Source of the DNA: Paulownia fortunei
Taxonomy: Eukaryota > Streptophyta > Magnoliopsida > Lamiales > Paulowniaceae
Length of the DNA: 64,000 nt
Direction: 5' to 3'
NCBI GenBank assembly: GCA_019321725.1
Contig: CM033116.1
Span: 9,690,841-9,754,840, forward strand
How positions within the stretch are numbered: position 1 is the first letter of the stretch; every line of letters starts with the position of its first letter. Of this stretch, positions 36,380 to 48,090 are shown one piece after another. A program made the translations under genes and the position numbers. The notes beneath the pieces are model-generated. The model saw nothing but the letters and a program-made list of their open reading frames with translations. It was not told the DNA's origin and ran no database searches.

Positions 36380-37755
36380 TGTTTATCCCTACTTTGTAAT
36401 TTTTGTCAAATATCTGGGCATATTAGACCTAAATATTTCAAATATAAGAAGGCTTTGCTCAATGGTATGAGAACTAATTCAATATTTTCTAGAGTCTTGC
36501 AACATCCTACAAAGAACACTCCCAAGATTGAGATTGATTTGAAAAATGAATCTAATCATAAAATTTGGATCAGAAAAATTAATCTTGCATGTTATGTGGC
36601 TCATACTTCTTTAAAGGCTAACATTATTGAATCTTGGTATTTTGATAGTAGATACTTTAAACATATGACAGTTGATAGAGGAAAGCTAAGGGACTATCAA
36701 AACTAAGAAGAAGGGCATGTCATATTTGGGGATGGAATTAGAGGATGAATCCTTGGAAAAGAGACACTGAATGTGGATGGACTTCCAACACAGAAAAATA
36801 TTTTACATGTTGAAGGGTTAAAGGCTACTCTGATTAGTATTAGCCAACTATGATCAAAATTTATTTGTCAGATTTAATAAGAAATCATGCCAATTTTTTT
36901 ATGATTCTAATAAATGTATTTTGCCAATTTGAAGATAATATGACAATTACTACATGTTGCAACACAAGTTGAACTGTTACAACACCCAAACTGATGAAAC
37001 TGAGCTTTAGCACCAGAAAATGGGACATCAAAATTTTCAAAGCCTATACAAACTAGTTAACACATGTGTTGTCCTAGGTGTGCCAAAGCTCAACAAGAAA
37101 AGCTCAGGTGTTTGTGGACTATGTCAGTTTGGAAAATAAAGGAATGAATCACATAAAATGTTGCAACATACTGTCACAACACTGCCTAGAACTCTAGCAC
37201 ATAAATCTTATGGGACCAATGCTAGTAGAAAGTTGGTGGTAAGAAGTATGCTTTCGTTTGTGTTGATAATTTTTCAAGATTTACGTGGATTGATTTCATC
37301 AAATAAAAATCTGATACATTCATGGTTTTTAAAAGGCTTTATGTTAGACTTAGAAATGAGAAAATATATAAAATTACAAGAATAAGAAGTGACAATGAAT
37401 TTTTTTTTGAGAATTTTGTCTTTTCAAATTATTGTGATAAAGATGTGATTTTTCATGAGTTTTCCACACGCAAAACACCACAACAAAATAGTGTTATGAA
37501 AAGAAAAAATAGAACACTCCACAAAATGACATGTGTAATGTTAAATTCCAAAAAACTTTGACGAAAGTTGTGGGCAGAAGCATTGAACATAGTATATTAC
37601 AACACATATCATGTATACTAGAGATCAGGTACGAAAATGACTCTATATGAATTTTGGAAAGGTACGAAACCCAATCTGAGTCATTTTCATGTATTTAGCA
37701 GTATATGTTACATACTCAATGATCGAGAACACTTGGGGAAGTTCGAGGACATGTG
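36380..37755 (+). pseudogene. Copia pol N-terminal half: second knuckle, protease, integrase (broken)
   Basis: CNFCQISGHIRPKYF near 36400 is a second knuckle-like motif. SWYFDSRYFKHMT near 36630 is the protease region, with the active-site Asp kept but the following Ser-Gly altered to Ser-Arg. Integrase follows: FSRFTWIDFI near 37270, IRSDNEFFFENF near 37380 and STRKTPQQNSVMKRKNRT near 37470, an obviously decayed PQQNG-type motif. Coding homology stops abruptly at about 37755 (LGKFEDM), where an inserted segment starts. Stops throughout. Confidence 0.75.
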
Positions 37756-38640
37756 AATTCAGAACATATTTAAAATAAATTTGAAGATGCTAATTTAGGC
37801 GCTCTTCTACTATAAATAGGAACTCTTGAATGTCATTGAAAACATACAAAAACCCTTAGAGGGGAAATGAAATTTTATTATTATTTTTCTTTAGGCTAAA
37901 TTTTCTAGTAATAATGTAAGTTTCTCTTTTATTTTTAGTTTTTTCTACTTTCATTATATCTTTATAAATCTCATTTAGTTGAGGAGAAATGGTGAACCTG
38001 TTAATGGAGGAAGATAAAAGGTTTTAAAAGTGCATAATTTTTAGATGTATTGTATTATTGTTTTAATTTTTGATTGAAACTCTCCTTGTTTTGTGTTGAT
38101 TCTTGATTTTTGTATTATCAATGACACAAAAAATATTTGGGTTCATTTAACTTATTATACGGTTCTATTCCACCAACTGCTAACATAAAATCTTAATTTG
38201 TTATAGACAAAAAGATGTGCATAAATACTTAATCCATAAATAAATATTGGCGTTAAAACCCTTATTGTTTAGTGGTGATTCTTGATTTACATATCACCAA
38301 TGACACAATAAATACTTGCATTCATTTAGTTTATTATATGATTCTACTTCACCGACTACTAATGTGAAATATTAATTTATTGTAGATAAAGGTGTGCATA
38401 AATACTTAATTTCATAAATAAGTATTAGTATTAAAACTCTTTTTGTTTAGTGGCGATTCTTGATTTTTGTATCACTAATGACACAACAAATACTTGAGTT
38501 CATTCAGCTTATTGCACGGTTTTACTCTACTGACTGCTAACATGAAACTTAATTTGTTTTAGATAAAGGTGTGCATAAATACTTGATTCGATAAATAAGT
38601 GTTGGTATTAAGAGATAATTTGCAAACAATAAGACAATAT
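37756..38640. repeat. Inserted segment replacing the reverse transcriptase core, with a 179-base tandem repeat
   Basis: About 885 bases without homology to copia pol lie between integrase and the 3' end of reverse transcriptase. The first part has a TATA-like ctataaatagg (about 37810) and an LTR-leader texture. The second part is a tandem repeat: units start with gattcttgat at 38098, 38277 and 38455 (period 179, then 178) and end near 38615, about three copies. The reverse transcriptase catalytic core is absent. The source of the segment is not recognised. Confidence 0.7.
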
Positions 38641-39457
38641 TATGATTAGCTTAATACGAAACTAAATGAGTTTGTTGATCTCAAGTCCAAAGAATTTGAA
38701 ATGAGCATGGTGGGGGAACACTTGAGAATGGAATTTTCATTTCTTAAAGTAAATATGCTAGAAACCTAGTAAAGAGGTTTGGGTTGAAAAATACAAAATA
38801 AATAAAAACACCAATGGGAACAAATCAAAAGCTGTAAAAGGATGATAATGGCATGATTGTTGGTCCTATTCTCTATAGAATCATGATTGAAAGTCTCTTG
38901 TACTTAACTACTAGTAGGTCAGACATAAGTTTTGGTGTTTTTGTGTATGCTAGATATCAATCAAATTCTAAGGATTCTCACTTAAAAGTTGTTAAAAGAA
39001 TCATTAGCTATGTAAGTGGGACTGATGATGCTAACTTGGTTGGATACAATGATGCAGATTGGGCAAGTGATGTTGATGATAGACAGAGCACAACTAGAGG
39101 CTGTTTTTATCTTGGTAATAATTTGATTTCATGGTATAACAAAAAGCAAAACTATGTTTCTTTATCTAATGCAGAACCTGAATATCAATTTGTTGGTAGT
39201 TGTTGCTTTTAATTATTATGATAAAACAAATGTTGGAGGATTATGGGATAGGGGAAAATAGTTTAACTATTTATTATGACAATTCTTGTGCTATAAATAT
39301 CTCTAATTTTTTTTTCCAAGATTCAAAGATAAAACATATAGATATCCAACACCATTTGGTAAGGGACTTAGTTGAGAGAAAGGTTGTGACCATTGATTAT
39401 GTTACAATTGAGAATCAGTTAGCTGATATTTTTACCAAAACCCTTGACTCTCAATGA
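38641..39457 (+). pseudogene. Copia reverse transcriptase 3' end and RNase H (broken)
   Basis: Resumes pol with KSKEFEMSMVGE (reverse transcriptase connection region) near 38690, then SLLYLTTSRSDISFGV near 38900. A short in-frame deletion follows near 39020. RNase H comes next: NLVGYNDADWASDVDDRQST near 39030-39100, SWYNKKQNYVSLSNAE, a frame change near 39210, then YYDNSCAINIS, KHIDIQHH and NQLADIFTKTLDSQ to a stop at 39457. The catalytic Asp residues of RNase H seem present (DADWA, YYDN), but the polyprotein is broken. Confidence 0.8.
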
Positions 39458-40459
39458 TTTGATGAATTAAAATAGTTCATTGGAGTGTGTGTATTATAGG
39501 AAGTATTAAATGCAGTATTGCAATACCTCATGTATGATGTGGTTGATAAAAATATTGCAACATTTAGATACAACATTGTCATACATTAGTTAGAAATATA
39601 GGACCTTATACATCTTTGTTTTCATTTCTTAGCCATACTGCATTTAGGAACATCTGCATAACTACCACAATATGTTTCAAATTCAATGAACCATCTATGA
39701 TTTTCATTGAAAAGTATATGCGCACTCGAATCATGAAAATTCCCCAAAATATGTGCTTAAAAATTTATTGTTGACATGATTGGAGGCCTTTGACAAGCTA
39801 CATATCCAATGAAGTGGAGTTAGTCATATGTGGATCAATTTTGTGTGTTTTCTTAAAATTTGTGAAAAAGCAAAATTATGTGGAAAAAAAACTATCATTT
39901 GGAATAAAGTGAAAGTTACTGACAAGTTAAATCCATCATACTTTTGTTTCACAAATATTATCCTGAAAATATGAGATTAAGATTTATAGTTTATGATGTT
40001 AGAACATTTGTTGGTTAGTCCTTACGTTTTATATATTATGCTTGATTTTGTGATTTTGCTTTGAAATAAAATCATTATAATTAAGATTTTAGGAACATTC
40101 CATATTTGAGTCAGGCAGTGATTGATAGCTGATTTGATTTGAATTTGTGATAATTTCTTGGATAATGATCAATCTCCCAACTAACTCCTTTATTTTAGAA
40201 AAGTGATATATGTGGTGCGAAACCTAAATGAAAAAAAAAATGTTTTAAATATTTATCACTTAAATGAATATCTCTTTGATATTTATCTTCTCACTTTAGG
40301 TGAAAAATAGAGTTTTTTATCTCATGAGTTTTAATTGCCACAATATCCTCATTTATAATCATTTTCACCCTAATTCATTTTTCTCTCACTATGTTCACTG
40401 TAACTGTTTTTTTGCTATTCTCTTTTGCCCTAAATGTTAATTAAGGACATTAAGTAACA
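39458..40459 (+). other. Spacer between pol and extra ORF of SIRE-like element
   Basis: AT-rich non-coding sequence about 1 kb long. It contains several TGTTGCAACA-like palindromes near 39510-39565. Confidence 0.5.
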
Positions 40460-42492
40460 ATGGTGAGAACAAGGAGTAGACATTGGCAGACATGGTGAAG
40501 TAGATTAGAAGGGCAAGAAGAAGAGGAAGAATGGAGGTAGTGAAAGACTATCCATGTCCTACGCCTCTGCAAGTCGTTCCTCCAGATCAAGATTCACCAC
40601 TTCTTGTTTTACCCGCACCGCCACAACAACTAGATGAAGGAACACAAGATGTTGGGAAAATTTCTGGTGCATAATCTTCGCCCCAAAATCCTCCACTGGA
40701 GAAACAACTGGAGCCCAAGGTCCATCAATGACGTCCAGTACAGTAACATTTGCCTCTACGAATGATTCACTACACTATACAACTGATTCTAAAACCAATC
40801 AGATGGAGGATGTTGGAACACTCCATGACAACATACAAAGAACAGAGAAAGTAGAATCACAACCCATCTCTCCATCTGCAAGATCAATTCCATATTTCTC
40901 TTAGGTTAAACCCATTGAAAAGACATTCTTCAATTTTTCAAAAGAAAAGAAAGAGAAGAAAAGAGTGAAGTCTGATTTTAAATCTGAGGGTGAACGATCT
41001 ATTTTGAGAAGGTTAAAAAGATTACTGAAGAAAGTATGGTCAAGTTTTGAATTAGAGCAAGAAAAAAGAGCATCTGGCTCAATCCTAAAATCTACTGTTG
41101 GACCTAGTGAACCACCTTTATCTGGGGATTTATTTTAATCCACTGAGGATTTTTCTACAGATCAAACGAACTCAAAGATTGAGGAAAGAACACAGGAAAA
41201 ATCATAAGATATTGTACATGATGTTGCAGAAGGAATTGCAACATCTAGCTAGGAGAAAGAGTTAGAAACACAGGAAATGGAGGATAAAAAGCCATTTGAT
41301 TCTGATCTTGAATTAAGAAATGCTTACTTCTTCGTATTTTATTCTCTTGCAAATAAAAATTTGTGGCCTAAGTTGTGCAAAAGAAAATTCACTTTGAAAG
41401 AAGAATTCATATAGGTGATCATCATAAATAGGGTATTGTTGATATTTTGGAAAAGAGGAATTTGTTAAGATCTATAACTAAGGCAACCCTTTATATGAGA
41501 CGTGTGATTCAAGAGTTTTATTATAATCTACCTAAGAGGTTCAAAGATCCTAAATATGCTAAATATAGTTAAATGTCTGTCAGAAAAAAAATATGGCATA
41601 TCACTCCTGATATTATCAATAAACTCTTGGGATCACCTATGGTTGAAAATAACAAATTAACATAAGGCATGGATGAAATAGTTGCAGCCTTGAGTGGGAA
41701 TGTTATTAAGAAGTAGCCTACTAATAAGGAGAAATCTCGTGTTAAACATTTAACTCTCGTGTATGCCTTACCTTATAAATTACAATTTATAACTGGACTC
41801 CTACAACAAACACTCCCATGGTTGTGAAAGAAAATACAGTCCTGCTTTAGTGCATTGGTACTAATTGCCTTATGATCTTGGGAAGTTGATTTTCAAGACA
41901 ATTGGTTACCTGGATGGATTTGACGCTACTCATGGTATGCTTCATTTCCCTTCCTTGATTTATGGTTTACTCACCTCTTAAGTTTTTGTTAAGAAGAGAT
42001 CTGAAGCATTTGGAGAGTGCTCCAGGACCTATATGAGCATCTTACAGGCTGTTTCGTGGAACTCACATCAATAATCTCCCTCAAACTGTTAAGGAAAAAA
42101 GGCCAGCTATAGATGTTGCAATAGATATTCCACCAAATGTTACAACATCCTCTGCCTTGTTGTTATATTTGGAGACTAAGTTGGCTGAGGCTTGTAAACA
42201 AATCTAATATTAGATTGAGAAAAAAGTAGAGGTTCTCAGATTTATTCATGAGCATAAGCTTTCCACATCTGTTGATCCATCTTTGGCCACTTTTGGTCAA
42301 AAAAAGAGGAGGGGAGGAGAATCAAGTGTTGTTGCTGATGCACAAGTCTAGGGAAAGCAAGATGTTGGTGATCTTGATGATGATGTTGTGAAGGAAGACT
42401 CTTCAAAAGATAAAGATGATGATGAGGCATAAACAGAGACCAGTGATGAGAAAACTGACAAAGAGAGAGATGCTGATGAAGATGATGATTGA
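40460..42492 (+). pseudogene. Extra ORF after pol (envelope-like / plant transposon protein domain), broken
   Basis: An ATG at 40460 begins a basic segment (MVRTRSRHWQT). A long Ser/Pro/Glu-rich region follows. A conserved block at about 41310-41660 (NAYFFVFYSLANKNLW, RNLLRSITKATLYMRRVIQEFYYNL, KKIWHITPDIINKLLGSP) resembles the 'putative plant transposon protein' domain often found in SIRE-type extra ORFs. The end is an Asp/Glu-rich tail stopping at 42490-42492. Many in-frame stops interrupt it. The ORF has been called envelope-like in SIRE1-type elements, a role not proven. No transmembrane segment is obvious here, so the function is unknown and the copy is dead. Confidence 0.6.
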
Positions 42493-42787
42493 TCATTCAT
42501 TCTATCTTATTTTGGACATATTTTCTTCTTTGATCTGTTGATATAAATACATTGGTATTCTAGACATTTGTGGTGATCTTTTATTTTTGTCTTGATGAAT
42601 TTTATTTGTTTTGGCTTTTGGTTGAGATATGCAGGGGGTGTAGTACCAATATTTTGTGTTGGATATGATAAGAGCAGTATTGTAACATTTTTGTTACAAT
42701 ATTTTGATATTGTTATTGATACTGAATTTTTGAAAACCTGCATCTGAGTTTCAGGGGGAGCTTTAGTTGATTTTGACCAAAAATGCC

Positions 42788-42799
42788 AAAGGGGGAGAA
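42788..42799 (+). promoter_or_regulatory. Polypurine tract of SIRE-like element
   Basis: aaagggggagaa immediately before the LTR start tgtcaatgtcag, the expected plus-strand priming site. A related agggggagc lies 40 bases upstream. Confidence 0.8.
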
Positions 42800-43746
42800 T
42801 GTCAATGTCAGAAAAGATTGACATTTATGGAAGTTGGCTTTTTGTACAGAAATCAGGTGTTGCAAGAAATGTTGTGAGAAATGTTACAATACTGGCGGAA
42901 CAAAATTTAATTAATTAATTATTTTAATTAACTGTAATTATAATATACAGGTTTTCATAATTCAGGAATTTTTTAAATATTTATTTTAAGTATTTTATAA
43001 AGTTACATGTGTGATAAATGTGCTGAAATTAAAGATACTCTTGATTTGTTTTGATAATGTAAGAGAAAAACTGCAAAATCTTATGGATAAGGCAACAAAT
43101 CAATAAATCAATCTCTTTCAAATATGCAACAATCAAGACTCGATTTCAAAGGGATTTGGATTGAAATTCATGATTACATATATACAAAGTCTCAACATTA
43201 AAGAAACTAAGTGAATAAATTGTATAATACCACAAAAGTTATTCAAGGGTGAGATGAGTTTACGCTCATACATTATTTGGGAGAAGAAGGTGAAAGATTT
43301 TTGGGAGATGATCGCATCAGCCATCTGAAGAAGTTCAAAGTTGGAGGGAGTCTAACAGTGTTGATTACTCATATTTTCGGGAGAAGAAGGTGAAGGTTTT
43401 CAGCCATTTGAACGAGTTTAGAGTTGGAGGAAATACAGTAGTGCTAATTAAAGTCGATGAAAGCTTATAGGAATAACTAATTAGTGGAATGTATAGGATG
43501 ATCTTCATTTATAAATAGAGTTTTTAAATTGATTTAATTCCATGAATTGTATTATATAAACTGTTACTAATTAGTGGATTTTTTTTTCTTTAGGTGTGGC
43601 CTCGTGAATGTAGAGTATGTTGTACTTGAAATGTGTAAAAATCTTAGTATTATCTTTTTTATTTTTGCTACGTATTCTATCTAGATAGTACATTACTTTT
43701 TACATAACTTAGGATGTTAAGAAAAAATAGAAAATATATTTTATCA
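42800..43746 (+). repeat. 3' LTR of SIRE-like element
   Basis: 947 bases from TGTCAATGTCAG to ATTTTATCA, matching the 5' LTR. Short indels account for the 14-base length difference. Confidence 0.82.
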
Positions 43747-44630
43747 CATTGCAATCCCAAATCCAACTATTGCAAGCTTGCCCCTCCACCACTATCCCAA
43801 ATCCAACCATTACCCGCTACTTCGCCTTGATCTCAAATCAAACCAATGTCCACCTTTCTGCCATAGTCTTAGATTCACCATCTCACCTTCCACCATAGCC
43901 CTAGATCCATTCACATTTTACGAAAGCAGTTTTTGGAAAAAAAAAAAACAAGTTTTGAGGAACTACCAAACCCTATAAGGATATGTGATTCGATTCTATC
44001 CGACTGAGCAATCCTCTTCTCCCTCAACTCGAGACTTGCTCCCACCCAAACTCAAATCCAATAAGTTCAATCCATTAAACTTGTATTGTAATTCTAAAAT
44101 ATTAAAAAATACTTTTTTTGGAACAAAAAATATTCATAGCCTTCAAAATAAGACAATAATGATACCAACAAAAAATCAATTAGTTGCATATACTCGTTTT
44201 CAAAATTTATAATTTTGAACACATTATTATTATTTTTTTTACTTTTGTATACATTAAAAGTGTGAAATACTTATCATTTTTCAATTTTTAATTTGTAAGA
44301 GTATTCTGTTTTATGTTTTATAAGTGAGTTTATATGAAATATATAAATATTTTTATTTATCACATAAATTTACATATAAATTTGATACATTCGTATATAA
44401 ATTATATAGACCTACTTAGGTCTAAAATATTAAAATTGAGACCCACCTTAAATTAGAGATATTATTTCAGATGAACAGAGCATATTTAAAGACCAAAAAA
44501 AAAAAAATCTAAATAATAGCTACTCATCACACATGCAGAATACAGATTTCCAGTTTAAGATAGTGTCTCCTCAACAATATAAATATACCACTATCACTAG
44601 GCCTGGAGTGAAATTAATCTCTAAAAATTC
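43747..44630. other. Spacer with degenerate C-rich repeats
   Basis: 43750-43930 contains several imperfect 'cccaaatccaaccatt' phrases. A similar phrase (agatccaaccaccattt) is on the other side of the SIRE-like insertion at about 33674, so the element probably landed in this low-complexity repeat. The rest is AT-rich; no gene. Confidence 0.5.
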
Positions 44631-45286
44631 GGGCAAAATGCATATTTAATTACTAAAGTTCCTTAAAGTTACACAATAGTCACCAATATTTCATAAAAAA
44701 ATATATATAGCCACTCAACTATGCATTCAAGTTTTAGAAAAAAAATGTATATAATCATTAACATAGAGAAAAATGAATTTCTAATCACCTATTTGGACGA
44801 AAAAAGCACTTCTAATCACTCATATTTTAGAAGAAGCATATATAGTACTCAAAGAACAAAAACTAAATCAATATATATATATATAACTTATATAACATTA
44901 CTTAGATATCATAACTTGATAAATAACTGTGTAAAATAAATCACTAATTTAGGTAAACTTAAATATAAAAATTCAGAGTAGTTTTAAATTGTAAATAATT
45001 GTTTGACATATATTTACATGTGTTAACATGTATTTAATTGAGTATAATAATATTTTTTTACATATATCAACTAATATACTTATATATTTGAAAATATTAA
45101 TGTATAATTATGTGATTAGAAGTGTATTTTTTCTATAATTGAATGAATATATATACTTATTCTGAAATTTGAGTGATTAAAATTGTATTTTTCGTTTAAT
45201 TACATGACTATATATATTTCTTATGAAATATGGGTGACTATTGTGTAACATTGAGAAAGCTTAGTGACTATATATGCATTTTGCCT
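44631..45286. mobile_element. Mutator-like MITE with long terminal inverted repeats
   Basis: 656 bases. The left end GGGCAAAATGCATATTTAAT pairs with the right end read in reverse, AGGCAAAATGCATATATAGT. Homology continues for about 65 bases, including the shared ttacacaatagtcacc. It is flanked by 9-base direct repeats TAAAAATTC (44622-44630) and TGAAAATTC (45287-45295), 8 of 9 identical, as expected for Mutator-type insertion. No transposase. Confidence 0.78.
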
Positions 45287-45295
45287 TGAAAATTC

Positions 45296-46734
45296 TTGTT
45301 CTTTTGAAGATAAAGAAATGAAGTTTTATTCTTTTCGTTTTATAATATTTTAAAATAAAATTTTATTTCTTAAAATAATTATCTGATGAAATTATCTCTC
45401 CAAAATAATGGTTTGAGACTAGTATTTCTCAATTATTATTTTATAGGTAGTAGTGCAAAAGTATATTAAATTTATATTTTTCAACTTTACCAGGAAGGTT
45501 CACACTTATTCCATTTCAAGAGTTCATATCAAATCAAATTCAAGTATCAAATCTCAATATCTTTATTCACCACACAAAAAATTATAAGATCAGACAGGGA
45601 AAATTAATAAAAATCAACCAAACGTAAAAAAAAAAATTTAATAAAAATCAACCAAACGTAAAAAAGAAAAACAGAAGAATCATTTTCTACCAACAAATTA
45701 ATTAATCTGCGGCATTAAAGGGCAAGTTTTATTTATCAGCAACCATATCTTGACAGTAGCCCCTCAATTTTTACAATCTAATTTTAACATATAAATTTTA
45801 TAAATTTAAAATTTTTGTCCCATTGTGAATAATTAAATTATTCCAATCGCGCCCCTCAAATTCCACTTTGTTTGTTTATTATTTGTGATTATCTAAATTT
45901 TTATTTTACAAAAAATCACAAGTTTAGTTTTTTCATGATATAAATATATCATTTCATTTGGTTAATAGTTATGCTAAGATTTTTGCACTAGTTTTTTGAA
46001 ACAAGCTTGATTGACAAAATTCATTTTTGTCATGTTATTATAATTTTTTATTAATGTGAAAAATTATATTAATTTGAATAATAGGTCTCTTTCACAATAA
46101 AACTAATTAAGAACTTCATTATATTTTTAATTCATTGGTTTCTTAAAATATTTTTTCATTCATATTTTTCCAATTTATTTATTTTTATTGATTTCCTTTA
46201 GTCCATTACTTTGCGTTTCATTTACTTTTTAATTTTGTTGGGTCCAATAAAAATTAGATTCTCATCTTATTTCTGTTATCCTATGGGACATGATTTCCCA
46301 GTTAAAAATTTAAAATTAATTTTTTTATTTAAAATAGATTTCACGATTAGACTTTTTTTCAAATAATATTTAACAAATATATACCTATTTATATAAATTG
46401 CATTTTATTTGGATCACTTTTTTTTATAATAATAATAAAAAAAATTAACTCTTAATAATGACCTATATAATTGTAATGAAATTGTGAGAGTTACTCTAAT
46501 TTTCACATTATATTTTTAACTTTATAAGTTAATTTTTATTTTGTATTGAATTAAATTAGAATTAGTTCTCGTTTTTATGTAAAAGTAATACTTATGCAAA
46601 TATGATAGATACAAAATATTTATATATAAATATCACATATTATATTTGTAATTACATTTATTTTTTAATAATTAATTAAAAATAAATAATTAATATTATA
46701 TATGTTTTACTATCGAATTTCTCCACATATCCTA
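45296..46734. other. AT-rich intergenic sequence
   Basis: No gene recognised. Long poly-A/T and TTAATTAA-type runs. A short tandem duplication at 45603-45665 is listed separately. Confidence 0.5.
45603..45665. repeat. Tandem duplication, 34-base period
   Basis: Two copies of taataaaaatcaaccaaacg (45605 and 45639), each followed by a run of A. Confidence 0.8.
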
Positions 46735-47100
46735 AAATCCTGGCATCAAGAACACATCACAGTTCATCGTGTTGGAGTTCTGAGAGACAAATCGCACACT
46801 CATTGTTGTTGTATGCTACTTTTGCTTGATTCTGTTGGTCCATCTTGTGCCGGCGGCGCACAGCTGAGAGGCGGTGGCTCTGTGGCCTGTGGGTTGTGCA
46901 TGGACATGTAATTGCGGCGATGAATCATCAATTGTAAAACAACAGTAGTAAAGTATGACCAGTAGTGGAGGGAGTAGGCAGGCTGCAATGTCGATATAAG
47001 ACGTGCATATATATTGGGGGTGCAGGTGGGGGTGGGGGTAGCATGAAATTTTTCATATGTGCATTGCAACAATAGCTAAACACTAGAGCCTCCTTTGAAG
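46735..47100 (-). pseudogene. RING-H2 (ATL-like) gene fragment
   Basis: Near 46750-46815 the minus strand reads NNNECAICLSELQHDEL, then a stop, then CVLDARIL. This is the start of a RING-H2 finger (Cys-Ala-Ile-Cys-Leu, typical of ATL E3 ligases), cut before the His pair and later cysteines. Upstream (46820-47100) is GC-richer, low in stops, and includes a proline-rich stretch and a hydrophobic segment, but in different frames. It is probably a truncated, frameshifted relative of plant ATL genes. It is not an obvious copy of the intact RING gene 4 kb away. An intact gene with introns cannot be fully excluded. Confidence 0.4.
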
Positions 47101-47752
47101 TTGAAGGTAAGTCACGGCTGAAGACACAAATTGCATGTGTCGAGATCAAAATATTATTTTGTATTTTATCATAATAATAATTTTTATAAGTTCAAATTGT
47201 GTCTAATTGTCATGTTGACAATTACGTCATATTTGATATATGTATTGATCATTTGAGGAAAGGCTAATCCAAGTAGTAAGGGATTCCACTTTGAATGGTT
47301 TTCTCATTTCTTTGTTTGGCTACATAATTGAAGTCAGAACGGATAATCTTTTCAATTTCTTTGGTTCACTTAATTATACAGTTGAATTAAATTGAAATTT
47401 TATTTTTTATGACTATTAGTGCATAAATACATATTTAAATATGAAAATTTATGCACAGTAAGTTATAACATAATTGTATTCTAGTATAATACAAATATAT
47501 ATGAATATGCATTAAAAAGGATTTATTAATTTATAGTAAAATATTCAAGTATTTTAATATAAACCGACATTTATACATACGCATGTTCAGATACACATAT
47601 ATAATTTTATAATTGTATAAATAATCAAATGATTTTTTGTATAAATATGTAGGAGTATATATTATACTAAATACATGTTTATACAACATATAAATAATAT
47701 GCTTATATTTATTCAAATATATAAATAAATATATTATGATAAGTGTATTGAC

Positions 47753-47796
<44 letters not shown>

Positions 47797-48090
47797 TGTA
47801 GTAGATATAAATAAGATATACATAAAAGTGTATAATGAATATATCATTTATATTTTAAATATATTTATAGAGTAGGTGTATTATGGATTATTGTGTATAT
47901 ATATTATAACAAGATGATATCTACATGGGAATATTTATTTGTATGAATGTACTATATATATATATATAAGAAAGAGTACGGAAAATGTTGTCTCGATTGA
48001 AAAATCATTTTATGCTTAATATTGTATATATACTATAGTATACAGACGATATCTGCATAGGTGTATTTATTAGTAGGAAATATTATATAT
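47101..48090. other. AT-rich intergenic sequence
   Basis: No gene recognised. Includes an (AAT)n microsatellite of about 13 units at 47756-47796 and several short TA runs. Confidence 0.5.
47756..47796. repeat. (AAT)n microsatellite
   Basis: About 13 perfect units of AAT/ATA. Confidence 0.95.

Larger units (their letters stand above)
33707..43746 (+). mobile_element. SIRE-like Ty1/copia retrotransposon, decayed, with extra 3' ORF
   Basis: A 10.0-kb plus-strand element: LTRs at 33707-34667 and 42800-43746, primer-binding site after 34667, gag, protease-integrase, a 3' part of reverse transcriptase plus RNase H, a long region with an extra ORF, and a polypurine tract before 42800. Large size, an approximately 0.95-kb LTR, the CHECEGFGHIQ-type knuckle and an extra ORF after pol fit the SIRE/Maximus lineage. 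Flanking pentamers are CACTA (33702-33706) and CATTG (43747-43751), 3 of 5 identical, so the target duplication is uncertain. A second fragment of the family lies at 29783-31105. Confidence 0.85.

Noticed and set aside
42242..42824. Minus-strand ORFs with His/Leu-rich peptides near 42.3-42.8 kb
   Set aside because: They are the complement of the acidic tail of the extra ORF and of the polypurine region; repeated GATGAT codons create a stop-free antisense frame.
46702..46911. Plus-strand ORF over the RING fragment
   Set aside because: It is the complement of the RING-H2 fragment and has no known similarity.
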